Position numbers and translations under genes: made by a program. A stretch of 64,000 bases of DNA from Collinsella sp. Its GTDB lineage: Bacteria > Actinomycetota > Coriobacteriia > Coriobacteriales > Coriobacteriaceae. The notes beneath the pieces were generated by a model. The model was not told where the DNA came from. It was given only the letters and a program-made list of their open reading frames with translations, and did not search any database. The stretch is from contig JAGZQO010000004.1 in assembly GCA_018382125.1 (NCBI GenBank), positions 51,005-115,004 on the forward strand, in the 5' to 3' direction. Below are positions 8,881-16,954 of the stretch, in pieces (the stretch's first letter is position 1; every line of letters begins with the position of its first letter).

Positions 8881-9615
8881 CTAGATATCGAAGCTGTAGC
8901 GCGAACCCACGTAGTACTGCCTGCCATAGCAGAAGCGCTCTCCGTTGGAATCGAGAAAGCCCGCGTTCATGAAGAATAGCGGCTCCCCTACTGGGACCTT
9001 GAGCTCGCGGGCGGTATCAATTCCCGCACGGGCGATCTCTAGCCTGCAGGGATCGGATGAACAGGGATACCTACCCGTACGCTCCCCCACGGCCTCGAAT
9101 ATCGAGCAATTGGAGAGACCGATATCTTTGAGAAATTCGAATCCGTCAACAGGATAGTAGTTGTTCTCGAACAGGACCGGCACGCCGTCTGCGGTACGCA
9201 CGCGTGAGACCAAGATGAGGTCAGAGCCTTCATCCAAGCCAAAGAAAGAAGCGAGGTCGCAATCGGCGGCAACGGTCTTGCGGGCAACGACGCGAGCGAC
9301 CGCCTTCATGCCGTTTTCAGCGCATGCTTGGGTAAAACTCTGAACATCGTCCTTCTGATGCACCTTGCGAATTATCTTTGTCGCGGTCACAAACGTACCA
9401 CGCCCCTGCCGCTTGGTGAGATACCCCTCGCCCACAAGCTCCTCTATTGCGCGACGAACCGTGATCCTTCCCACGCCGTACATCTTAGAAAGCTCAAGTT
9501 CCGTTGGAATCTGCGAGTCAACGGGATATGTCCCCTGTTCGATATCGCTCTTGAGCAAATCGAGCACCTGTTGATACAGCGGGGCGGAAGAGCCCCCATC
9601 CAGATGCGTATCCAC
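8881..9615 (-). CDS. GntR/HutC-family transcriptional regulator
   Basis: A 244-residue repressor-type regulator. The N-terminal winged helix (about 10-75: PLYQQVLDLLKSDIEQGTYP, then ELELSKMYGVGRITVRRAI and GYLTKRQGRGTFV) is GntR; the rest (about 95-240) is a UTRA effector domain of the HutC group, which usually binds a sugar phosphate or amine sugar. GTG start with GGGAG 7 bases upstream. It lies directly upstream of the frl-like operon on the same strand, separated by about 200 bases holding the operon promoter and twin repeats. FrlR, the fructoselysine regulator, belongs to the same family, which supports the proposed pathway. Confidence 0.9.
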   Translation of the reverse strand: MDTHLDGGSSAPLYQQVLDLLKSDIEQGTYPVDSQIPTELELSKMYGVGRITVRRAIEELVGEGYLTKRQGRGTFVTATKIIRKVHQKDDVQSFTQACAENGMKAVARVVARKTVAADCDLASFFGLDEGSDLILVSRVRTADGVPVLFENNYYPVDGFEFLKDIGLSNCSIFEAVGERTGRYPCSSDPCRLEIARAGIDTARELKVPVGEPLFFMNAGFLDSNGERFCYGRQYYVGSRYSFDI

Positions 9616-9682
9616 AAAAACTCTCCCTTTAAGGCGTTCGCGATCTCAACTACTCCATTCTACCGCACACGGAAAAATGAGG

Positions 9683-9855
9683 TTAAACACATAGGGGCCC
9701 TGCATGTTTGAGCAGATCGGGAATCTGGTCGATGATTTCGTCCGCATTTGCTTGCGAAAAACCAAAACGCTCCTCGCGCTTGGCGAACACGGTGAGACCC
9801 GCCGTCTTGCCCGCGGCGATGCCCGACATCGTGCCTAGCAGCGCCGAACGCATGC
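9683..9855 (-). pseudogene. Remnant of a HAD-superfamily phosphatase (C-terminal part)
   Basis: Reading the minus strand down to a TAA at 9683-9685 gives MSGIAAGKTAGLTVFAKREE followed by FGFSQANADEIIDQIPDLL. This resembles the C-terminal third of a beta-phosphoglucomutase-like HAD hydrolase, where the acidic loop is followed by (S)GIxAAKxAG. No start or catalytic DxD region is present upstream; the sequence passes straight into a lysA remnant on the other strand. Called by pattern only. Confidence 0.5.
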
Positions 9856-9975
9856 AGTCCGGCTACACCCGCGGCGGCAGGCCCCAAGCTGACAGGCCCC
9901 AGCAATTAGACATCCCGTTCTCCGACGTGCTCTCGGTCGAGATCGCGGGGCGTTCCGCATAGCGGTGCTGCCGAG

Positions 9976-10258
9976 CACACCTACGGCGTGGTGGGGTCGC
10001 TGTGCGAGAACAACGACAAGCTCGCTATCGACCGGCGCCCGCCCGAAGTGGAGGAGGGCGACTTGCTCGTCATCCACGATGCGGGCGCGCACGGGTTCTC
10101 GGTGGGCTACAACTACAACGGCCAGCTCAAGCGTGCCGAGGTGCTGATGCGTCCGGACGGGTCGGGCCAGCTCATCCGCTGCGCCGAGGAGCCGCGCGAC
10201 TACTTTGCCACCTTTGACTGCTTCCCGGCCGACGAGCGGCTCGCCGTTCGCTCCAGTA
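9976..10258 (+). pseudogene. lysA: Remnant of diaminopimelate decarboxylase (C-terminal part)
   Basis: The plus strand encodes VVGSLCENNDKLAIDR, then EEGDLLVIHDAGAHGFSVGY and YFATFDCFPADERLAVRSS. The SLCENND and DAGAHGFSxGYNYNG stretches are hallmarks of the C-terminal sheet domain of LysA, a PLP enzyme making lysine from diaminopimelate. No start codon or PLP-lysine region remains. It breaks off at the border of the levR-IIB segment (10262). Remnants of dapA and a dapD/H-like gene on the same strand 3 kb on suggest a broken lysine operon. Confidence 0.75.
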
Positions 10259-10261
10259 TCC

Positions 10262-10322
10262 GCTGGGTTGCCACTATGCCGTGTAGCAGGCGGTTGTCGA
10301 TACATGCGGCGATGATGCTCAT
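10262..10322 (-). pseudogene. Truncated 5' end of a mannose-family PTS IIB gene
   Basis: The minus strand from ATG at 10322 reads MSIIAACIDNRLLHGIVATQ, matching the start of the intact IIB at 18224, then ends at the lysA remnant boundary. Only about 20 codons remain. Confidence 0.8.
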
Positions 10323-10514
10323 GTGATGTTGGCTTCCTTCCTTTGCTTGCGAGGCGCGTCACTCGTCCTGCTGGGCCGCGGGCCCATCGTTCAGCGTGGC
10401 CTGCCTGCGCGGGGTATGCCGGGAATTGATGTAGTCGTATGCGTAGGCGATCTCCGTGACGGGGACCTCCACGTGGTAATGGGCGGAAATGTCAGAGAAG
10501 CTCGTGCGGAATGC
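10262..10514 (+). repeat. Duplicated levR-IIB junction, copy A (left part)
   Basis: This segment is nearly identical to 18165-18443. It carries the first ~20 codons of a PTS IIB gene (minus strand, ATG at 10322), the spacer, and the 3' end of levR. Here levR is whole and IIB is cut; in the other copy the reverse is true. Both copies have the same orientation. Confidence 0.85.
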
Positions 10515-13112
10515 CTCGACGAAATCGTTGTGTTCATTGGCGAAGCGCTGCTCGTCTGCGTAGTTCTCGATGGGGCTTCTGGTCACGAGGCGCTCCACGA
10601 GACAACACAGGTGCACGTAGAGCCCCATGCTCACACGAGCGCCAATCACGTCTCCGGTGAGCTGCTGGAGCCGCTCCGCGGCACTCTCGATTTCGCCGAA
10701 GAGCTTGTTGGGGTTAAGGATTGTGATGGACTCGACCACGTTCCTGAGGGTCATGTTCTTGACGAGATTCTGGTGGAACGTGCGCAAGCCGTCAGCGTCG
10801 AGCAAGCGTGCGAAGGCGCGGTCTATCTGGGCCGTTCCTTCGCCGGCGATGAGTTCCTCGAGCGAAATGAACGGGACTCCGTCGGCGTGCGGATTGTCCG
10901 TGCCGATGACCGAGCGCACGTTGTACTGGGAGAAGGCGGCATCCTCAGATCCGTTATTGGCGAGCTGCCGCCAGTCAACGGCGACAAGCCGCGCGGGGGA
11001 CTCGCCAGGCAGGCTCTGCGCCACGAGATCGCGGATCCGCGCAGCTGCGTCAAGTCCGCCTTCGGAGCAGAAGACAATCGCGTCCGGTCGGGCGTTGCGC
11101 GCCACGATGTGATAATTACAGGTGCAAGCTGCCGCAGCATCGTCGAGAACCTCTCGCACGGAGCGACCCGCGATAAGTCCGGCGCCAACCTCCACCGCAA
11201 GGCCGGTAGAGGCGTTGTTGATGATGCCGAGTGTCATGCCGGAGGTGGATTCCAGACTCTTATAAATATCCTGAAGCGATCCCATGTCCACGAGGATGAC
11301 GACCTCGTCTGCGTAGGAGAAGCGGTCGATGATTTGCTGAAGAGGAGCAGCGACGTCCGTAACCTTCTGGTCGTAGGGCATATCGATGGCCTCGAAGACC
11401 CTCGTGTCAAGAATCCGATTGGCAGCGTCGGCGATGCTCGTGGCGGTCGAGTAGCCATGACTGAGGACGATACCGACGCTCCGACGACGCTTAGACGGGT
11501 CGAGTGCGAGTGCCGCATGCGCAAGGACGAGCAGACACGTGAGATCGTCGAGCGCGATGCCGAGCGTAGCCTTGAGTTCATCAGCGATGCAGGCGCAGAC
11601 AGTAACGGCAAAGCGGTTGCGCTGGGCCACGACGCCGCGCATGCCGGAAAGCTCGCTTGCATGGGAGCTCTTCCAACGCGAGAGGTTTGCGGGCGGCCAC
11701 AGCTGGAGGCAGATGCCCTGGGCGATTAGATGCGAGCTCTTTCGGGACAAATCGATCGAGTAGAGTTCGTTCACGGAAGTGACGACGCTGTCGGCGATCT
11801 GCTCGTATGCGTCGGACTTCGAGCGGCCCGGGTTTTGCCCGAACGCCAGGTAGTCCTCAAGGTCGCGGGCTCGCTCCACCAGCTGAGCGCTGCACGCGCT
11901 CCCATCAAGCGTGCCTTCGCGATAGCTCTCGTATGGCTCCAGCATGGCGTCGAGTACATGCCGTGCGCGGTCGTCCGCCTGGCTTTGGATGCTCCGGGTG
12001 GTGTCGATGAGCTGCATATCGTTCTCGCTGCGCTCAAGTGCGGAGCCGGCAAGGATTGCGGAGGGAAGCTGGTAGGTGCGAATCTCCAGGCTGTCACCCT
12101 TCGTGTCTAGATAGGCCTCGGCGCAACAGTTGGTGATGCAGTCGCGTAGGCCGCGTACGTTCTCCTCGAAGTTGGTGCCGGCGAGGGCTCGGAAGGCTCC
12201 GCGACTTATGAGGATGTCGCGTCCTATGCGTCGGCCCTCCTCCTTGAGGAAGTGGAGAGTCAGTTCCTCACGCTCCTCCTGGGTGCGCTCGCGCAGAGAC
12301 GGCACCTGGGCGGACATGGGGATGCGACGCGTGAGGCTGCGGCACTCGGTACTGTCTGCCTCGTTTGAGGTGGCAAAGATAAGGCGCGCAGCAGGGGCTG
12401 GCACAATGGCGCCCGCCTGTGCGGAGGCCCACTCCAAGAGCGCGTCCTGGGCAGCGGGTGAGAGGGTGTCGACGTCCTTGAGATAAACGATGCCGCCGCT
12501 CGCCCGATCTGCAGGCCCGCCATCTGCGCACAGATCGTGAGTGAGCGCGCGGGCATCGTCTGCGTAATGCGAGCAGTCGATGCTCACAAGCTTGGCTTCC
12601 TGCTGCAGGACGCCGACGTTCTTGCCGTATTCGAGGGCAAGTTCGGCGAGTAGACCCTTGCCGGTTCCCGAAGCGCCACAGAGCAGGATGGGCAGGCCAG
12701 CTGGCGGGTACTTGAGCGCGGCGCAGAGCTGGCTGATGCAGGGCGCAAGGCTCAGCTCGTGACCGATTGCGCGGTCAAAGTCGAGTCGCTCGCCGTTTCC
12801 GAGCGTGGCGAAGAGCTGCTCGACCGAAGGGTAGGTGCTACGCTCAATGCGAGACTGGAAGAAGCGTTCGAGGGGGCGGCGGTGAAAGTAGCACACCGGT
12901 CGCGCCCCTGCTTTCACCACGAGGCCAGCGCGCACGAGCTCGTTGAGATACTGACTTGCCAGGCTGCGCGAGATGGCGAGCGAGTCGGTTATAGATGCCG
13001 TGGTGAAGTGGTCGAGACGGTTCTGGATGCGCCCGCCCCGCGTGCTGCCAAGCTCGCGCGTGATGCGATCGAGGTAGGCAAGCAGGTCTTTCTGTGTCTC
13101 GGGGATGTTCAT
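10359..13112 (-). CDS. levR: LevR-like PTS-controlled transcription activator lacking the GAFTGA loop
   Basis: A 917-residue regulator. Order of parts: N-terminal winged helix (1-90), AAA+ domain (about 120-350) with Walker A CGASGTGKG and a degenerate Walker B (GGIVYLKDVD), first PRD (about 390-500), a PTS IIA mannose-type domain with GIVLSHGYSTATS (histidine for phosphorylation), and a C-terminal PRD. In LevR of Bacillus the AAA+ domain carries GAFTGA, which contacts sigma-54; here the segment between IDCSHYADDARAL and DRASGGIVYL is shortened and the motif is missing. The ATG at 13112 has AGGAGG at 9 bases. It should control the levan-type PTS operon at 14.2-18.2 kb. Confidence 0.88.
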   Translation of the reverse strand: MNIPETQKDLLAYLDRITRELGSTRGGRIQNRLDHFTTASITDSLAISRSLASQYLNELVRAGLVVKAGARPVCYFHRRPLERFFQSRIERSTYPSVEQLFATLGNGERLDFDRAIGHELSLAPCISQLCAALKYPPAGLPILLCGASGTGKGLLAELALEYGKNVGVLQQEAKLVSIDCSHYADDARALTHDLCADGGPADRASGGIVYLKDVDTLSPAAQDALLEWASAQAGAIVPAPAARLIFATSNEADSTECRSLTRRIPMSAQVPSLRERTQEEREELTLHFLKEEGRRIGRDILISRGAFRALAGTNFEENVRGLRDCITNCCAEAYLDTKGDSLEIRTYQLPSAILAGSALERSENDMQLIDTTRSIQSQADDRARHVLDAMLEPYESYREGTLDGSACSAQLVERARDLEDYLAFGQNPGRSKSDAYEQIADSVVTSVNELYSIDLSRKSSHLIAQGICLQLWPPANLSRWKSSHASELSGMRGVVAQRNRFAVTVCACIADELKATLGIALDDLTCLLVLAHAALALDPSKRRRSVGIVLSHGYSTATSIADAANRILDTRVFEAIDMPYDQKVTDVAAPLQQIIDRFSYADEVVILVDMGSLQDIYKSLESTSGMTLGIINNASTGLAVEVGAGLIAGRSVREVLDDAAAACTCNYHIVARNARPDAIVFCSEGGLDAAARIRDLVAQSLPGESPARLVAVDWRQLANNGSEDAAFSQYNVRSVIGTDNPHADGVPFISLEELIAGEGTAQIDRAFARLLDADGLRTFHQNLVKNMTLRNVVESITILNPNKLFGEIESAAERLQQLTGDVIGARVSMGLYVHLCCLVERLVTRSPIENYADEQRFANEHNDFVEAFRTSFSDISAHYHVEVPVTEIAYAYDYINSRHTPRRQATLNDGPAAQQDE

Positions 13113-13300
13113 GCGGCTGGTCCTCCTTTCGTCCCACACCTTACGGGCGGGGTGGTGCTCGGGACGGGTTGGCGCCCGCGTTCCGTCACGGGCGCGTGCA
13201 CTTCGGCACTCCATGATACATCTGTAGTGACATATGGCGACTTCTCGACACTTGCGCTCGACACAGCGAGCGGCAACGGCGCTGTCCGCCGAGCGCCTCG
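13064..13300 (+). repeat. Duplicated levR-IIB junction, copy A (right part, levR start and upstream)
   Basis: The 5' end of levR and about 190 bases upstream are repeated at 18440-18666, including the AGGAGG site, with scattered substitutions. The likely levR promoter lies here. Confidence 0.8.
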
Positions 13301-13392
13301 CCGTTTGCTCCGTCTCTGGCTACATCGCTCGAACCGACTCTGCCGCTGGCGCGGACGCCCCGCGCCCGGACGGCTCGGAAAGGCAGGAAACC

Positions 13393-13885
13393 ATGGACGT
13401 CCTCAAGCTCGAGGGTTCCATAATCGCGCTCGTCACGCCATTCGACGAGGACGGCTCCGTCAACTTTGCCCAGCTCGAGATGCTGCTCGAACTCCAGATC
13501 GAGAGCGGCACCGACGCCATCCTCACACTGGGCACCACCGGCAAGTCAGCCACGATGACCGACGAGGAAAACAACGAGGTCGTCAAGTTAGTCGTGGAGC
13601 ACGTGGCCGGGCACGTGCCGGCCATCGCCGGTTCGGGCTCCAACTGCACGGCCACGCAGGCGCGCAAGAGCCTCACGTACTAGAAGCTGAACGCCGACGC
13701 CCCGCTCATCATCTCGCCGTACTGCAACAAGTCCAACGAGGAGGACATCTACCAGTGCCTCGTTCACACGGCCAGCGCGGTGGACATCCCCTGCATCATC
13801 TACAACATCCCCGGGCGCACCGGCTGCAGCATCAGCGCGGCCAACGTGGAGCGTCTGGCCGCCCACCCCAACATCATGCGCATGT
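13393..13885 (+). pseudogene. dapA: Remnant of 4-hydroxy-tetrahydrodipicolinate synthase
   Basis: From ATG 13393 the frame reads MDVLKLEGSIIALVTPFDED, then TDAILTLGTTGKSATMTDEE and VPAIAGSGSNCTATQA, all typical of the DapA aldolase barrel (diaminopimelate/lysine pathway). A TAG at 13681 interrupts the frame. The same frame continues with LIISPYCNKSNEEDIYQ and IPCIIYNIPGRTGCSISAANV up to about 13885, where it joins an unrelated acyltransferase sequence. The last third, with the catalytic-lysine region, is gone. So the gene is truncated and carries a nonsense codon. Confidence 0.88.
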
Positions 13886-14043
13886 TCGCGTGGGCAAGGG
13901 CGCCACGGTGGCCACCGGTGCCGTATGCGTGGAGGACGTGCCGGCCGGTGCCGTGGTGACCGGCGTGTCCGCGAAGGTCATCAAGCAGGCCAACGAGTCG
14001 CCGAGGACAAGGCCCCCTCGTCGACGCGCTCCGCAACCTGTAA
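13886..14043 (+). pseudogene. Remnant of a tetrahydrodipicolinate acyltransferase (DapD/DapH-like)
   Basis: The plus strand reads HVRVGKGATVATGAVCVEDV and then AGAVVTGVSAKVIKQANE, the left-handed beta-helix C-terminus of a hexapeptide acyltransferase of the DapH/DapD type. A one-base loss near 14017 shifts the frame; reading across it gives a tail LVDALRNL and TAA at 14041-14043. It is fused to the dapA remnant, so a deletion joined the two. Confidence 0.7.
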
Positions 14044-14102
14044 GCGAGGCCCCTAAGGCCGCCTTGCTGTCGGCAGCCTGGGGCCATGTGCCATCAGGGC
14101 GC

Positions 14103-14155
14103 AGGACGGGTCCGGTCGCCGAAATGCGGCCGGACCCGTTGTTCGCATGTTTTGC
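14103..14155 (+). terminator. Terminator-like hairpin after the dap remnants
   Basis: An inverted repeat ACGGGTCCGG ... CCGGACCCGT spans 14103-14137 and is followed at a short distance by TTTT. It would end a plus-strand lysine operon and could also serve the converging GH32 gene. Confidence 0.55.
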
Positions 14156-14189
14156 TGGGGGAGTCGCTGTGGCGACGAGGTTCACTGGC

Positions 14190-15626
14190 TTACTTTTCCT
14201 GTTCGCGCAGCCCCTTCGCCAAGGCTATGTTGGACAGTTTGAGTTCGCCATTCGTTACCGTAACAGCAAGCGAGTGGCCGAACTTCTCGCAGACGCGTGT
14301 CGTGAGTGCGGTACCGTCGAGGTAGAGGACGAGGATGTTGTCGTCAACGATGAGCTGCAGGTGGTAAGAACGCCCGGACTCGAGCCAGACTGGCCTCCAA
14401 AGCCCCTTATCCATTACGCGGAACCACTTGTAACAGGGACTCTTGTCGAACGAGAGCCGATTCGCGTCGAGGTCGAAGCGGTATTCGTACGACTCGTCGG
14501 TCTCGAGATTCTTGTAGGCTCGAATTGAGAAGTCGCAAGCGTCCCTGAACGTCACGTCTGCCTCGAAGCAGAAGATCTCGCCTGCGTTTTCGGTGATTAC
14601 GCACTCCGTTCGTTCGTGGTCTCCGCGAAGCTCGATATCCGGGACGGCATCAGGGCACTCGAACGCATCCCTTATGCTTTGGAGAGGGCGAACGCCGAGG
14701 GTGCCATTGGGGCGCTGGTACACCTCATGGGGCATAAACGAGCCACCCCAAAGCCAGTTGGCCCGGTCATCGTCGTTCTCGCGCGTGGGGACCCAGCCGG
14801 ACAGAATCCTGCGCGATCCGTCGAAGGCGGTCCGTCCGGCGTAATACGCCCTCCCGTCGAAGGCGTCATCTCTCGGCTTCTCCCACGGACCGTAGAGATC
14901 GCGGCTCATGCGGTAGACGATCTTGTTCTCGTCGCTGTACTCAGAGTAGACCAGGTACCACCAATCGCCAATTTTGAAAATGTCTGGCATTTCGAACATG
15001 GTGTAGAGGCCGGGGGCCCAAAAGTCGCCCTTGAACTGCCAGTGCTCGAGGTCCTTCGACGTAAAGTGAACGAGCCTGCCAGTTTGGAGGGTTTTGGAGG
15101 GGTCGTCTCCCTTACGCGTGCCCAGTACGAGGAGGTATTCCTTCCGGTCGTCATCCCATATTACGAAAGGGTCGCGCCAGTTGCGCCCATCGTATCCTGG
15201 CTGAGGCGTGAGCTCTGCTGCAACACCCGTCTTTTTCCACGTCGCATAATCATCCGAGCAGGCCTTCGCCTGCATGAGCACCTGGGACGTTTTGCCTTCT
15301 CGCAGGTAGTTGCGGTTGAACCCGGTATAGAAAGCGCGTACCTCCCCTTTTGCCTCGTAGACGGTTCCGGCGTAGATGAACTGGTCTTGGTCGTCTTCTC
15401 CGCCGTGGGGGATCGCCGTTCCGTGTTCCTGGTACGTCACGAAGTCCTGGGTGGTCGCGAGCGACCACCCAAAGGGCTGTCCTTCGGCAAGCGGAGCGGG
15501 GTCGCGCGTGTCACGCTGGTGGTATAGATAGAACGTGCCGTCCTTGCCGAAGGGCATGACGTCTCCCACCCACACGTCCTTCGGTTGGTAGAACAGGTGC
15601 TGGTTATTGGTCGGGACTTTGCGCAT
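14190..15626 (-). CDS. Glycoside hydrolase family 32 (fructan/sucrose-type beta-fructosidase)
   Basis: A 478-residue GH32 enzyme, five-bladed propeller followed by a C-terminal beta-sandwich (about 330-470). Motifs in order: WVGDVMPF (the aspartate nucleophile site, replacing the WMNDPNG form), NWRDPFV (RDP) and EMPDIF (acid/base glutamate). There is no signal peptide, so the enzyme acts inside the cell, probably on phosphorylated or imported fructosides. AGGAGG is 7 bases before the ATG. It is the last gene of a IIB-IIC-IID-IIA operon, the same partnership as levDEFG-sacC in Bacillus. The substrate (short fructan, sucrose or a phosphorylated fructoside) is inferred. Confidence 0.88.
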   Translation of the reverse strand: MRKVPTNNQHLFYQPKDVWVGDVMPFGKDGTFYLYHQRDTRDPAPLAEGQPFGWSLATTQDFVTYQEHGTAIPHGGEDDQDQFIYAGTVYEAKGEVRAFYTGFNRNYLREGKTSQVLMQAKACSDDYATWKKTGVAAELTPQPGYDGRNWRDPFVIWDDDRKEYLLVLGTRKGDDPSKTLQTGRLVHFTSKDLEHWQFKGDFWAPGLYTMFEMPDIFKIGDWWYLVYSEYSDENKIVYRMSRDLYGPWEKPRDDAFDGRAYYAGRTAFDGSRRILSGWVPTRENDDDRANWLWGGSFMPHEVYQRPNGTLGVRPLQSIRDAFECPDAVPDIELRGDHERTECVITENAGEIFCFEADVTFRDACDFSIRAYKNLETDESYEYRFDLDANRLSFDKSPCYKWFRVMDKGLWRPVWLESGRSYHLQLIVDDNILVLYLDGTALTTRVCEKFGHSLAVTVTNGELKLSNIALAKGLREQEK

Positions 15627-15655
15627 GTCTCGTCCTCCTTACTGTCGCGTCTTTC

Positions 15656-16060
15656 CTATTCGTCTTCTTCGTCAACGTCCGGAGTCAGATCTCCGAGGTA
15701 GACGAGCTGCTCTTTGGCTTGGGTGACGACATGCCTCACCACATCGGGAGTAAGCTGTCCGGCGTGGAGCGAGAGCTCGAGGGCCACGGGAAGGTTTACG
15801 CCGGTCACTATGAACGCGCCTCGCGGAGCCGAGCAGGCTACGAGCTGGTTTACGCTGCCCTGAAGGATGTCGGTGAGAACGAGGGTCTCGTCATCTTCGG
15901 CGATGCCCTCGAATGCGCTGGCGAGCTTCTCCTCGAGCGGGGTTTCGTCTGTAAACGCGCAGACAACCCTGATGTCGTGCCCCGGTCCTATGATGGCCTT
16001 GAGCGTGTCTCCGAGTCCGGCTGCCAGGCCGTAGTGCGATGCAATGATGATGTGCCTCAT
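15656..16060 (-). CDS. levD: PTS IIA component, mannose/fructose/sorbose family
   Basis: A 134-residue cytoplasmic phosphocarrier. IIASHYGLAAG holds the histidine that takes phosphate from HPr; further family signatures are LVLTDILQGSVNQL and FIVTGVNLPVALE. It ends with an acidic tail. The gene lies between IID and the GH32 gene with short gaps and AAAGGA ahead of the ATG, so it is co-transcribed. It may also phosphorylate the regulator LevR. Confidence 0.9.
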   Translation of the reverse strand: MRHIIIASHYGLAAGLGDTLKAIIGPGHDIRVVCAFTDETPLEEKLASAFEGIAEDDETLVLTDILQGSVNQLVACSAPRGAFIVTGVNLPVALELSLHAGQLTPDVVRHVVTQAKEQLVYLGDLTPDVDEEDE

Positions 16061-16093
16061 AATGCGTCCTTTGTGGGTTGGTCTAGCCCTAGG

Positions 16094-16954
16094 CTAGGCA
16101 GCAAGAATGCCGAAAGCCGCGCACACCCACGAGATGATGAGGATGCCGAGGACAATCTTGTTGATGCTGACCTTGCGCTTGACGAGGGCGTAGACGATGG
16201 CTGTGGCTATTACGGGCAGCATGCCGACCATGATTTGGTCGAGGATGCCCGTCTGGACGTCGAGCGTAACTTCACCCATGGTGAACGTGAGACCACACGA
16301 GACCTTGATGACGGTGGGGATGAGCGCACCGACGACCATCATGCCAAGTGCCGACGTCGACTCGGTGAAAACGGACATCTTCTCGGCAAGGGTCGTGAAG
16401 AGCTTGTCGCCGAACTTATAGCCTATGCGCCAGTCAAAGAGCTTCCATACGAAGATGGCGATGGCGACGGCAAGCCAGAGAAGCACGCCGACGGGGTTTC
16501 CCGCCTGTCCCATGTAGGCGGCGATGGAGCCGAAGATGGTGGGAATGAGGATGGCGAAGATCGTGTCGCCGACTCCTGAGAGGGAGCCCATGAGGCCAAT
16601 CTTAAGGTCTTGGACCGCGTCGATGGCGTCATTGTGCCCCTTGTCCTCCAAGGCTAGGCCGGCGCCGAGGAGCAGGCCGCTTACCTGGGGAGTCGCATTG
16701 TAATAGCGATAGGTGCTCAGAAGTGACCTGCGGTAGCCCTCCTCGTCTCCTGCATAGATCTTGCGCAGGGCGGGTTCGGTTGCGAACATGACCGCCGGGG
16801 CACACTGGGACTCATAGTTATAGATGGACGCGCCGAGCATCCAGCGGCGGCCGCAACGGTCGAGATCGGAAACGGTGAGGACTGGCTGGTACGTTCCGTC
16901 TGCCAGGCGGGTTGGCGCTTCGTTTGCCTTGGTGGCGTTAACTTCGTTACTCAT
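16094..16954 (-). CDS. levG: PTS IID component, mannose/fructose/sorbose family
   Basis: A 286-residue membrane subunit. Typical IID features are visible: LDRCGRRWMLGASIYNYESQ near the N-terminus, the GLMGSLSGVGDTIF loop, and C-terminal hydrophobic helices (IMVGMLPVIATAIVYAL and IVLGILIISWVCAAFGILA). The start overlaps the IIC stop by 8 bases and is preceded by GGAGG, showing translational coupling. Together with IIC it forms the sugar channel. Confidence 0.9.
   Translation of the reverse strand: MSNEVNATKANEAPTRLADGTYQPVLTVSDLDRCGRRWMLGASIYNYESQCAPAVMFATEPALRKIYAGDEEGYRRSLLSTYRYYNATPQVSGLLLGAGLALEDKGHNDAIDAVQDLKIGLMGSLSGVGDTIFAILIPTIFGSIAAYMGQAGNPVGVLLWLAVAIAIFVWKLFDWRIGYKFGDKLFTTLAEKMSVFTESTSALGMMVVGALIPTVIKVSCGLTFTMGEVTLDVQTGILDQIMVGMLPVIATAIVYALVKRKVSINKIVLGILIISWVCAAFGILAA

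Noticed and set aside
10323..11729. A 468-codon plus-strand open frame
   Set aside because: It is the antisense shadow of levR, low in hydrophobic cores and without recognisable motifs.
12759..14528. A 589-codon plus-strand open frame
   Set aside because: It runs antisense to levR, crosses the dapA remnant in the wrong frame, picks up the dapD/H-like tail, and continues antisense to GH32. Only the short acyltransferase segment is meaningful.
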